From Paraspadella gotoi (Eukaryota; Chaetognatha), in NCBI GenBank assembly GCA_051294375.1, contig CM119271.1, forward strand, positions 3,555,488-3,619,487: a stretch of 64,000 nt of DNA, read 5' to 3'. This document shows positions 1 to 9,934 of this stretch, in pieces (within the stretch, counting starts at the first letter, position 1; each line of letters begins with the position of its first letter). The notes under the pieces are model-generated. The model had not been told where the DNA came from and made no database searches. It saw only the letters and a list, made by a program, of their open reading frames with translations. The position numbers and the translations under genes were made by a program.

Positions 1-138
1 TCCCTCGCAAGAAGGACGAGCCGGGCAAGGGCGGCTTCTGGCGAATCGATCCCAAGTACGCCGACGTCTTGGAACAAGCGACGACCAGGAAACGGCGTAG
101 CACTCGGGAAACGCCCCCGGGACATGATGGAAATCAAG
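1..138 (+). CDS. FOXJ1: FoxJ1, penultimate coding exon (partial, end of forkhead domain)
   Basis: Read from base 3, this exon encodes the C-terminal wing of a forkhead DNA-binding domain. The peptide [20 protein letters not shown] is the form typical of FoxJ1; FoxJ2/3, FoxK and FoxN differ around the DEPGKGGFW core. A basic stretch (RKRRS) follows, as in other FoxJ1 proteins. The exon is cut by the window edge at its 5' side and ends at an AAG|GTGACG donor after base 138, leaving one base of a split Gly codon that base 428 onward completes. FoxJ1 is a nuclear transcription factor that switches on motile-cilium genes. The rest of the forkhead domain lies upstream of the window. Confidence 0.88.
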
Positions 139-427
139 GTGACGACGCTATTTTGTGGAATAAATTAAATGTTAACTTTTAAAACGGAATCAGCGAATCG
201 ATTAAATTTTTGTATTTATTGACGACTAATTTAAGAAGCGGCCTCATTTTCAATTTTTTGGTTGATGCAGCATAATTCTTTTTTTTTTGTTTCTCTTAAA
301 CTGCTTTTTTTAACGAGTCGCTTGTTTTACTCCAATATGAAAATTAAATTTTTAATCAACTCCAATAATCTCCAGTTTAAAAAAATAATTGTTAAAATAT
401 TTCTATTTCTCCAATATTCTTTTCCAG
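139..427 (+). other. FoxJ1 intron
   Basis: AT-rich phase-1 intron with a GTGACG donor and a poly-pyrimidine TTTTCCAG acceptor. Nothing else is recognisable in it. Confidence 0.8.
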
Positions 428-1122
428 GTCCAAACAAAAAAGCAAAGCTCGCTAAAAACCACCACAAAACCGACTCGAAACCTTCCTCCAACCGACAAAA
501 CGAACCAGACGAAGACTACGACGACGACGACGACGCGCTGGACTTTTCCGCCTCGAACGGAATGCACCGCGGCCTCAAGAACGGAGGGCCACTTCTCTCG
601 CAGGCCAACGAGGACGAGGAGGCGGCCGCCTTTCTCAAAAACACCTTCCTGTCGTCGTCGTCGAGGTCGTCGCCCCTCCACTCTGACTCGATTTTCGACG
701 ACGCGGCCTCGCCGCATCGCCAACGCCTCGGCGTCGACGGTTCCACGTCGCCTCTTGACGCCTCTAAGGCGGTGACGGACTCGTTGGAGGCGTGGCTCTT
801 CAACTCGGACGATCTCCTTAACTCGGACGACTTCCTCAACCATCTGGCCAACGTGGACCCGCCGCTTGACTTCGTCTCCGGGGATCCGCTGGACCTGACC
901 ATCAGCGGCGTCTCTCTGGCGAAGCCCGACTGGTGGCGTCAGTTCGAGGAAGACGCGGACGCCGTCGGCGGCGGCGTCGACGACTTACGGACCCCGTCGC
1001 CACTGCTGGCGCCGCCGACTGAAGAAGAGACAGTGGAGCCAAATTTGGAACCGACGAACAGCGGGGAAGAACCCGCGACGAGGACGTCGAACGAAGCCGG
1101 CGATGCAAAATCGGAAATCTAA
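428..1122 (+). CDS. FOXJ1: FoxJ1, last coding exon (C-terminal regulatory region)
   Basis: The exon starts after a TTTTCCAG acceptor and joins the upstream exon in phase (G + GT = Gly), then stays open for about 230 codons to TAA at 1120-1122. It encodes a Ser/Asp-rich, low-complexity C-terminus with an acidic run (about 515-535) and repeated short acidic Leu motifs (SDDLLNSDDFLNHL, DPPLDFVSGDPLDLTISGV), like the acidic activation region at the end of FoxJ1 proteins. The apparent ATG at 262 lies in the intron and is not a start. No clear AATAAA was found directly after the stop. The identification rests mainly on the forkhead remnant in the previous exon. Confidence 0.82.
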
Positions 1123-3660
1123 CTTGGAAGATGGAATTTAAAAATAGCCTCCCACCGTCATGCAGGATTTTAGAAAAAAGAAGCAAAAGTTGTGTTTAAA
1201 TTCTAGTCCGATAAAACCACAAACTTCACTCGAAAATTTTATAAGCCTTTATTTGGCGATCGCCGTTCATCTAGTCCCATGCTTTTAATTATTCCGTCCA
1301 GTATATTTTTATTTCGATTTAAGGAAAATATTTAATGAGTCATATCTGTTTTTGATGTCAACTAAATTTGCCATTTCCGCCGTATTGCTCTTGCCTCATG
1401 TACTTATTAATTGAAAATACTTCAAATACATGTATTTTTCGATGAAATGAAATAATTTTATAAACATACCGATGACCGATGCCTCTTCACTGCCCAGTAT
1501 TAAAATATAAAAAAGAAAATTTAGGATGAAATGAAACAAATTATACTATAATATGAAATTGGTACAACCAATATAATTTATAGGTTTGTTAAGTGCGAAC
1601 CCGGGCCTGGTCTAAACGAAAGTTCGAAGTAGGATCTTTTATTTTTCATAATTCACTTTTGACGTTTTTGTCGGCTTCTTTCGGTATAAAAAAGAACTTC
1701 TCTAGCAATGAACGTCAGAGGGAATTCAATTAGATTCGAGTAGACTTTACCGAAAGAAACAAAAGACAACGTTAGTTCCAAGGTGACTTTTTCCGGAAGC
1801 TTGCACTTAGTCTATCATGAGGCGAGGTATATTTAAATCATTCTTGTTTGGGAAGGTTCCCAAATCAAACTTCTGACACACCCCATTGACAAAGTTTGGC
1901 TCTAACGAAGGAAATTAAATCAAATTTGAAACGCCAGCTATTCTCGGTCGCTTACTTTACTGTACCAACTAGGAAAAAAGTATATCACATTTTTATTAAA
2001 AAATCAAAATATTTCCGAATTTACATTGAATTTTTTTCAGTTGTTAGAAGTTAAAAGCAAAAAAATATTGCTACTTCAAATAAAAAATGAAACAAAAATT
2101 ATATTTAATTTTTTATTATTTTTAATATTTAATTATTTTTATTTTGAATAAAGTTAGTAATTTTTTTAAAAAAATTTGATAATGTTAAAGGCATTGCGCT
2201 TCTTTTTGATTTAAAAAAGTGTCTTTATAGCTCTCAGAAAAGAAGGAAAAACGCATAACATTAACATCGGGGTTAAAAAGATTAGCGTTAAAAGTGTGGA
2301 AAAACATTTTACTATCATACCTCAATTCATTGTATGAGAGCATGCCCAGATAAATGTAAGTAATAATTAATGCTGAAGGAAGGTATACTAAATATTAAGA
2401 ATGTTTTACCTATATTTTATATATTTTTTATTGAATAAATGAACCTTTCAACAATTATGTGATATACTTTTTTCCTAAATAGTATGTCTAGCTGAAAAAT
2501 AATCAGCAGGGCAAGGTTATTGACCTTAGACGCGAAAAGTATCTGAGTGAGTTCAAAAGATTCGCATTCAAAATGCAATATATTATATTCAACTTCAATC
2601 TAACACACATCAATATATATCAATGTAAACAACATTTCCACTGATATTTTTTTTAAAATCAAGAACACATTCGATCATAGCGTTGCTTTGTACATTGCTT
2701 TAAATGTTCGTCTACTGATCTATTAAATTAAATTTACACTTTACACGATCATTATGAACACGATTCGTAGCAAGTTTCAAGCTCCTTTTTTGAGGTATAA
2801 TTTCTCTTGAAATTTTCAGACTCTAATTTACTCTACACGCAATGTTACTACAATCGTGATAAAAATTATCATTCATTTTTTTTTTCAGACCGAGAGGCGG
2901 TTTTAAGGAAAAAAAAAAGAAATCTATAATTTTTTAAAAGATTCTTGGCGACACATTTAGAGAGAAAATAGAATAAGTTCGCAGCAGACACCGAAAAACA
3001 GCGAAATTAGATACTATGAAAAAATTAAAGCGATTTGTTGCCATGCCGATTTTTTTTTGTTTATTCGAAGTTCGAACGGAAACATTAAAAGCAAACTAGA
3101 TTAATGTCTGATAATTGCGTAAAGGTCACTCTGTAGTTAAAAAAAAAAAAAAGTCGCTGGAAAAAACCAGAAAATGCACAATGAGTTTCGAACTTGATGA
3201 AAAATTGCGGATATAAATTTTTCTCTTTCTTTTGAGATTTAAACGAATAAAATGCGTTCTGTTTCGCCTGAATAAGAAGTGATTAAATGAAATAAAAAGT
3301 AATAGCGTTACATAGCTTGGAAGATTTTTTTTTTTTGGAATGCTATTTTTTTTTGCGAGAAAAAAAATATAATATAAGATTAAGACTAGTTTTAACTATG
3401 ACTTGTCTTCCGCTCTCTCCATGCTCTAAACCCGTTTTTTTTTCTTTTTTTTTGGATGCAAGCTTGAAAGAGAAAAAAAAATCCAACTTTTTCTTCTTTT
3501 TAACGCGTACGGATTATGTCGCTTGTATAATATTTACTTCTTTTTTTTCGCATAGTTGAAAAAATAAAAGAAACATGAACTTTATGATAAAGAATATATC
3601 TAGATCTCACGGAATTTAAAAAAAGAAAGAAGAAAAAAAAAAAAAAACAAACAAAAAAAA
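1123..3660. other. FoxJ1 3' side and AT-rich intergenic DNA
   Basis: AT-rich sequence with many A/T homopolymers and no coding potential beyond short random ORFs. It includes the FoxJ1 3'UTR, whose end I cannot place, and from 1425 onward the start of the 8.5 kb segment that recurs at 9935. At 1558-1572 is the near-palindrome ATTGGTACAACCAAT, shared with the ends of dispersed repeats elsewhere in the window. Confidence 0.6.
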
Positions 3661-3988
3661 CTAGACCGACGCACGAGCACAGATTTTTTTTTTTAGGGGG
3701 TCGTAATAGAAAAGAGAGGAAGAGATTGGTGAAGGGGGTTGAAAGTAGGGCGGCGAAGGTGGAGGAGAAGATGAAGGGCGTGGAGGGAGGAGGGCGGGAA
3801 GGGCGAAATGAAGAGAACGAAGACGGCGTTGCCTCGTGGAGAGGGGGGGGGGTGGGGGCGGGAGTGCGGGTAGAGGGGGGGGAAAGAAGTTGACGTCACC
3901 TATAGTCGATAGTTTCTCCCGAAGTTCACGCGACGCTTCCTTCGAAGTCGAGATGAAAAAGAAACAATATTTTTTCCTAATCGTCCAA

Positions 3989-4023
<35 letters not shown>

Positions 4024-5219
4024 AGCAGTCCTCGTTCTTCGACGCAGAAAGTTCCTTCCGGTCCGACTTTCCGGCCCGAACGTCATCGGCCGTCTTCGGC
4101 GACGGCGACTCCTCCAGGCGTCGATGCGCGAAAAACGGCGTCGACGGGTCGTCGTTTGCGCCGATTTTCCGAGGGGCGTGGCGCCGTCGCTTCCACGCGT
4201 TTCTACGCAATTGAAGAGCTCGACTTCGCCGCTACGGGGCGCGGACGCCGAACAACACCGTGGAAAGCCTCGTCGTGCAGGCGAGTGACGGTCCGGAGTA
4301 GGAGATTCGAATTTACAAAGATCGAAATTATTCCATCCGATCTCAATAAATCCGGACGACCAGAGCTCGGGCCGAGAAGTTCCAAACTTTTCTGTGACGG
4401 CCCTCTGACGGTCGAGGAAGGAATAATGACTTTGTGCCTGGACGCTGGGAAGAGGAGATGGAATTCGTCGCTGCGACGACGACGACGACGACGACGACGA
4501 ACAAAGCGGGAGCAGAATTGGACGAGGCGGTCGCGGAGACGACGAAGACACGACGTTTTCTCTTATCCCTCTTTTTATCCGCCAGAGGGCCAAGGAGATT
4601 CTTCGATCCCTGCGGCGACGGTAGCGTCGCAGCGGCGGCGACGAAGCGGACGCTGCTTCCGTTGGAATTTCGCTTCTCGCCATGGCGTCGTTTTCGCTTC
4701 TCGTCCGCTGTTCGCCGCCGTCGCTTCTCGTTTTTTCCGCTGCCCACGAGGTTCTCCCGCGTTTTTTCATCAACGTTGATATCGTCGTCGTCGTCGTCGT
4801 CGTCGACGCTGGCGTAGGAGGAAGAAGTTCGATCCTGGGAAGACGCGATCTTCGTATCGACGCTCGATGAGTTCGTCGGGATCGTTTGTGCAAATGACGA
4901 CGTCGTCTGCTCCGTCGCTTTTGTTGCTCGTTCGATTTCGGTCGTGGTCGTCGTCGCTTTCTTCGCTGCTGCATCGGCGGAAGTGGATACTGATGGAGCT
5001 GTTGTCGGCAAGGGTCGTCGCTGTCGTCGGAGTCGTTAACCAGGTTCGCGTTCGTTTTCTTCGCGAATTCTTTGTCGTTGTTGTCGTCGTCGTCCACGAA
5101 GAGGAGGAAGGGAATCCGGCGGAGGAAGTTGACGAGGAAATAGAAGACGACGACGAGGATGGAGAAGGTGGAAGGGAGGAGATGAGGAGCCGAGGAGGAG
5201 GCGGAGGGAGTCGCGGAGT
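3661..5219 (-). CDS. NALF-like exon E (transmembrane helix and tail; 3' end uncertain)
   Basis: Acceptor ATCCAG|ACTCC; the phase from exon D gives a hydrophobic stretch with FSILVVVFYFLVNFLRR, then DDDDNNDKEFAKKTNANLVN. Downstream the phased frame stays open to 3661 but becomes Arg-rich and unprotein-like, while other frames of the same DNA hold plausible peptides (DDVVICTNDPDELIERR; an Asp-rich end stopping at 3977). One-base assembly errors among the (GAC)n runs probably move the true frame, so the C-terminus cannot be trusted. Confidence 0.45.
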
Positions 5220-8200
5220 CTGGATGTGAATCGTGAAAAAAAGATAAAAGATTATTTAAATGATTACTTTTTAAATAATATGTATGCAGGAATCAATATT
5301 TAATGAACGAATGAATTAATGAGAGAAGGGATGCGTGAATTATTGAATTGAATTGACCAACGACAAGGTTTTTACACGTTATAGATAAATAAATAAATGA
5401 ATAAAGAATGTATATGTATAATGTTGATGCTTTCCCAGGTGAACGAAAGAATGGAAATGAATTAAATCAATTAATTAATATTTAAATAAATTAAAGGAGA
5501 ATTTTACCGAAGCCGGTGAATTTGGATCTAACTATGGCGGTGTTCAATGGTTGTCGCTGCGCCTCGTCGTCGTCGTCGTCGTCGTAATCGTCGTCGTCGT
5601 AATCGTCGTCGTGGTCGTCGCGATAAGGGCCCAAGGCGGCGGTCGTCGATTCGGTCGTCAGGTACATCTCCGCGATGGCTTGGGGGCTGAAAGCCCTTTG
5701 GGGATCTGGAAGATGAGGAGCGAGGGAAAGGGGTCGTTTAAGCACATGTTCGAGCGAGGGATTAGGACGTTCTAATTGGGATTTAGGCTAGAAACGACGC
5801 GACGATATGAATTATTAGGTCAATAAATACTGTAATGCTGTAAACAAGTGGGAAGGAGTTTGATTGAAAGCTCGCAGGGACCTGCTATGTCATTATCTTG
5901 TAAGAGTGATGGAGGCCTTAAACCACCAAAGCCTGTCCAAAGTCAGGGGCAAGATAGCTTATTTATTAAATGAATGGATAATTTTTATATTGGTTGTACC
6001 AATTTCATTACAACCAAATACAATATAAACGTTGCAGTCGACTTACCTCCGTAGTTTCGGTCGTCCTCCGCGGCGGGGCGCTCGGGTAGGGAGCAGTTAT
6101 CCAGTCTCGCCCTCGGAACGTAGTAGCAAGATTCGTCTCTGAAAAAAAAAAGTTTCAAAGGGTCGCGGGGTGTTGGAGGGTGGTTGTTATTGTGGAGTCT
6201 AAAGCGGTTGAGTGGAGATCGTTAAATGAGGGAAAAGGTAAAAGGGAAGGCTTAAAATTTTAGTTAAAATGAAGCTTTCTTGAGTATTTTTAGTTGCGAG
6301 AAATCTGCATGTTGGTTGCCTGGACGAGGAATTTTTTTGTGGTTGATCAATATCATCCTTATTATCCTTATTTAGAATATAGGCTGTTTGTTTAGTATAA
6401 GCCATTGTTTCACTCTGAAATAATTTTGGAACTGTTTTTCAATATGTGCCGAAAGTCGGTGAAAAACCAAAATCTTTTGCGATAAAAATTAATATAAAAA
6501 ATATTTTAGTAAGTTTTTAGTGGCTAACTTTGTTTCAATTTGATCTTCATCGCAAAAGAAAAAAAATATTCATGTTTTCTCAAAGCGCTGTAAAGTAAAA
6601 CATGCGTTAAGAAATTAAGAAAAAAAATTAAGCCAGGTAGTTTGGGTGGTTCTTAAAATTATTCAAATAAACTGTCGCCTAAATTGTACATTCATGCAAG
6701 TGTAGATTCGAAAATAACTCGTAATATTTATTGAAGATGCCGTTTATATTTTAGAATCTTTATGAAAACATCTCCTTCAAGTAAGTTCAAGTATATATAC
6801 ATCTTCATGACATATCGTAAAAGTTTTATCATTCAATGAGCCAACCTTTTCGTTTTGGGTTTATTCCAAAATCTCGAACATACACAAAACTCCCGGCTAC
6901 AGTAAAAAAAAAAACGAGTGTCGGAAACAAACAAAAAAAAACAAACATTTGTTCTTTACATTATGTCAGGAAAGTTACGATTTGTAACAACATTTAATAA
7001 TTTTCATGATCCTACCAATTGCATTAACCTTTGCATTTAGAAGAAAATTTGAGTGGCGAACCTTTAGTAAATCTCCCACGACCCCGTAACTCATCCGCTC
7101 ACTATATCTTCATTACGACGCCATCTTCCACTGCTTCTCTCGCCCATACTCACTCACTTCTCGACCCCCTCCTTCCGACCCTCTAGACCATCCCCCCCAA
7201 CCCCCCGTCCACTCCTCACCATCTCACCTCTCGTCTTCGACGCATTTGAGGTGACATTTCCGGTAGCAGTGATCTGGGACGTCGTAGTCATCTTTCCCCT
7301 TGGTGACGCAGCCTTCCGGCGTCGCGCCCGTCGTCGGCGGCGGCGTCGGCTGCGGCGTCGGCTGCGTTGACGGCGCGGAGACGTCGATGCCGCGGAGGAG
7401 CGCGTCCCTCGGCGCTTGATCGAGGGTCGGGTCTGTTTTGTTTTTTTTTTCGAAAGGGAATCGTAAAAAAAATCTCTCGTTCCTTTTCTTTTTAGGTATC
7501 TTTTTTTTTCCTGGTTTTTTTTTACACATTTACCTTACTTTCATACTCGATATATGTACTATATTTTTACTGCTTAATCTTTTTAGGTAATTTTGTTTAT
7601 TTCCTCTCTTATTTTTTTACTAAATTGCTTACTTAATTTTCCCCCCCTTTTCTTCATTTTATCCTTTTCTTTTTTGCTTGCACGTTAACCACGTTCTTCC
7701 TTCTCCTTATCGCTTTTCTTTCCTCTTCCCCTTTTTTTTTTCCTTTTCTCCTTTTCTCCGGTTTTCATTCTCCTTTTTTTTTTTCTCTTTCAATTTTTTC
7801 CCCTCGCTCCAGTTTGAGACCTGTCATCCGTACGGAGAAAAAAAAAACGCGTCGTTTATCTTAGCGACGATGGTTTTTTGTTTGTTTGTTTGTCTAGTTC
7901 ATTCGTGGCTTTGTTTAATTTAATAATATTTTCGATCTGTATCCTTGATTAAATATAGAAAAGCGGTGTCAATATATAACCAATTCGAAGTAAAAACTAT
8001 TTTCGAAGTTTACAGTTGCTACGTAACTTTTGCAGTCTTCGTTTCCTCTCCTTACCCGTGCAGAGAAACATGGGCTGTCCGGCGAACTGTATAGACTGTT
8101 GTGGATGCAGATAAGGGCATCTCTGAAGGACGACTTCGCAAAAAGCCAGACAGGGTTTGACTCGGCGCCTCTCTTGGAAGAAGGGCACCGTCGTCGCGCA

Positions 8201-8221
8201 CAGCCAATCCTTGTAGGCGGC
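3661..8221 (-). CDS. NALF/NLF-1 (FAM155)-like NALCN channel auxiliary factor, 3' five exons
   Basis: Five minus-strand exons join with consistent phase: 8221-8056, 7432-7228, 6138-6047, 5705-5508, and 5219 to about 3661. The first three encode a cysteine-rich extracellular domain with 11 visible Cys, including YKDWLC, KPCLAFCEVVLQRCP and FAGQPMFLCTDP. An Asp-rich linker follows, then a hydrophobic segment (STFSILVVVFYFLVNFL) and a charged cytoplasmic tail. This order (Cys-rich domain, C-terminal transmembrane helix, tail) fits FAM155/NLF-1, an ER/plasma-membrane partner of the NALCN sodium leak channel. A Frizzled-like Cys-rich domain in another receptor is the main alternative. The N-terminal exons are missing; they should lie upstream, probably beyond 18480 once the duplicated copies are merged. 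The family call comes from motif recognition, not a search. Confidence 0.58.
5508..5705 (-). CDS. NALF-like exon D (acidic linker)
   Basis: Acceptor CTTCCAG|ATC, donor TTCG|GTAAAA, 198 nt. It encodes DPQRAFSPQAIAEMYL and an Asp/Tyr-rich run made by (GAC)n, then RQPLNTAIVRSKFTGF leading to the transmembrane exon. Confidence 0.6.
5838..6005 (-). repeat. Dispersed 215-bp repeat, copy 1 (3'-truncated)
   Basis: Reverse-complement match to the first about 165 bp of the element at 20800, including the ATTGGTTGTACCAAT end and the core AAGATAATGACATAGCAGGT. It sits in the NALF-like intron between exons C and D. The duplicated segment carries the same insertion at about 14350-14525. Confidence 0.8.
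6047..6138 (-). CDS. NALF-like exon C
   Basis: Acceptor TTTTCAG|AGACGAA, strong donor GGAG|GTAAGT, 92 nt. It encodes RDESCYYVPRARLDNCSLPE, adding two Cys to the extracellular domain, in phase with exons B and D. Confidence 0.65.
7228..7432 (-). CDS. NALF-like exon B
   Basis: Acceptor AAAACAG|ACC, donor GACGAGAG|GTGAGA, 205 nt. It begins by completing a GAC codon (CT-D-PTLDQ) and carries a Thr/Pro-rich spacer (TQPTPQPTPPPTTG), then CVTKGKDDYDVPDHCYRKCH with further conserved-looking Cys. Confidence 0.65.
8056..8221 (-). CDS. NALF-like exon A (Cys-rich domain core)
   Basis: Phase-0 acceptor CCACACAG|GCC and donor ACGG|GTAAGG, 166 nt. It encodes AAYKDWLC through GQPMFLCT with five Cys and no stop. 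The equivalent exon in the second copy (16585-16754) is 170 nt, with four extra single bases. Confidence 0.7.
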
Positions 8222-8695
8222 CTGTGTGGAGAGGAATAAAAGAATGACTCGGTTAAACATATACATATTATACATATACATAACATATTATACATATTTT
8301 CCATTTGCTTTTTTTTTAAGGTTTCGTTGTTGCCCGTTGTGGTTGCTATTCTATTGTTTTTAACTAGTCTCGACCATTGCGCTCTCTATGTGGGTTTGAT
8401 ATTAATAAATGCTAATATGCAATTATGCCGTGATATATATTATCGATAATTATAAAATAAGTAATACTAATGAGAAATGCAACCGTCACTTGCGCGCGAG
8501 TATGCGTTGTATTTTTTCAAGGGGAATGAGAAAAAAATAAATGAGAAAAGAAAAAAAGCATAAAAATGGCGAAACCTAATCGAGTCTCGATATTTTTTTT
8601 CTTAGGAAGAAATTTGATTGTTCTTTTTTTTTTATACCCGCACAGTGACGTCACCGGCGACGCGTTGACACGAAGGCAGAGAGAGAGAGAGAGAA

Positions 8696-8736
<41 letters not shown>

Positions 8737-8813
8737 AGGGGGGAAATGCAAAAAATGGAATGTGACTCTCCGAACGGCTATAAACTGGAGAAGTTACAAA
8801 ATCGATAACATTT

Positions 8814-8816
8814 GCT

Positions 8817-8898
<82 letters not shown>

Positions 8899-8899
8899 T
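8814..8899. repeat. (CT)n microsatellite
   Basis: Nearly pure CT over about 85 bp. The counterpart in the second copy is at about 17352-17433. Confidence 0.9.
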
Positions 8900-9045
8900 C
8901 CGCGCGCTAATCGTTTTCCCCGCTGTCAGGTTGAAACGTTAACAAATAGCGAAAAGGATATCCGGTCGAGGCCAGTGCTTATCCCCGGAGACAGTCCTTG
9001 AGCCTTACACTTCTCGGAATCGTGCCACCTCGGCCCCCGATTTAT

Positions 9046-9065
9046 GGAGAGAGAAAGAAGGAGAG

Positions 9066-9150
<85 letters not shown>
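9046..9150. repeat. (GA)n microsatellite
   Basis: Nearly pure GA over about 100 bp, opposite in strand sense to the CT tract 150 bp upstream. The second-copy counterpart is at about 17580-17692. Confidence 0.9.
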
Positions 9151-9154
<4 letters not shown>

Positions 9155-9261
9155 GGGGGGGCAAACAAAGTCGGCGACTCAACTCTAATCCCAGGTTTTT
9201 TGTGGTGAGATTTTTTTTCTGCTTCTTGAGTTGTTCGATCAACGTTGCCAGTCAATCAGAC

Positions 9262-9322
<61 letters not shown>

Positions 9323-9909
9323 CTCTTTCAGCAATTTCCTGCTGTCTTCTTTTCCGCTGGGTATTGATGATGTCAAAGGTCGCGTTGTTGCTTCTCCACT
9401 TCCTCGATTTTTTCATGCGTTGGATTTTTAATGAGGCCGACGTCAAAACGATCGCTAACAAACAAACTATTTTTTAAATTTTAATGGTCATTTTTCAATT
9501 TAATACTGAGTGGAGTAGAAGTTAGAATATCATGAAGTTTGTAAACAACACGATGACGTCCTAAGTCTAAACTGCGCGACCAAAAGCCGCCATTTTCAAA
9601 CGCGCAATATAAAAGAAAAGCAAGACCTACATTTTCTTTTCCCCCAAGATTTCGAAAAAACACGAAATTTGGTATGAAGCGTATCTTTATCTCTCTCTCT
9701 CTCTGTCTTTTTCCCCGTTTTTTTTCTCTCTCTCTGTCTCTTTCCCTGCTTTTCTCTTCCCGGATCGAGACCTTCTCTTTTTCAATACATCTCGATTTTG
9801 ATTTGATTTTTTTTTACATTTATAAGAAAACTTCTTGGAGGAAGATCCGGCAATTCTGTCCGGGACGACACGCCATCCGGGATCTCTCTCTCTCTCTCTC
9901 TCTCTCTCT

Positions 9910-9934
9910 NNNNNNNNNNNNNNNNNNNNNNNNN
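9910..9934. other. Assembly gap, 25 N
   Basis: Fixed-size placeholder between the two 8.5 kb copies, abutting a CT tract. The same 25-N size recurs at 40928 and 60295. Confidence 0.98.

Larger units (their letters stand above)
1425..9909. repeat. First copy of the 8.5 kb duplicated segment
   Basis: From AATACATGTATTT at 1425 to the CT tract at 9909 the sequence recurs collinearly at 9935 to about 18480. The copies share exons, homopolymers and all four GA/CT tracts and differ mostly by one-base insertions or deletions. Copy 1 ends exactly at a 25-N gap and copy 2 begins exactly after it. This is the geometry of two overlapping contigs placed side by side. Copy 1 keeps open reading frames across its exons and looks like the better sequence. 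Confidence 0.93.
8222..9909. other. Non-coding DNA upstream of NALF-like exon A, rich in GA/CT tracts
   Basis: No exon recognised. It holds paired GA and CT microsatellites at about 8678-8733 (GA), 8814-8899 (CT), 9046-9150 (GA) and 9266-9326 (CT), ending in a CT tract that runs into the gap. Confidence 0.6.

Noticed and set aside
262-427. ATG at 262 as start of the FoxJ1 C-terminal ORF
   Set aside because: The stretch is an AT-rich intron ending in a clear TTTTCCAG acceptor; translation enters from the upstream forkhead exon.
3836-4870. Plus-strand ORFs with poly-Val and Arg-rich stretches
   Set aside because: They are the reverse reading of the GAC-rich NALF-like exon E, which is anchored by splice sites and phase on the minus strand.
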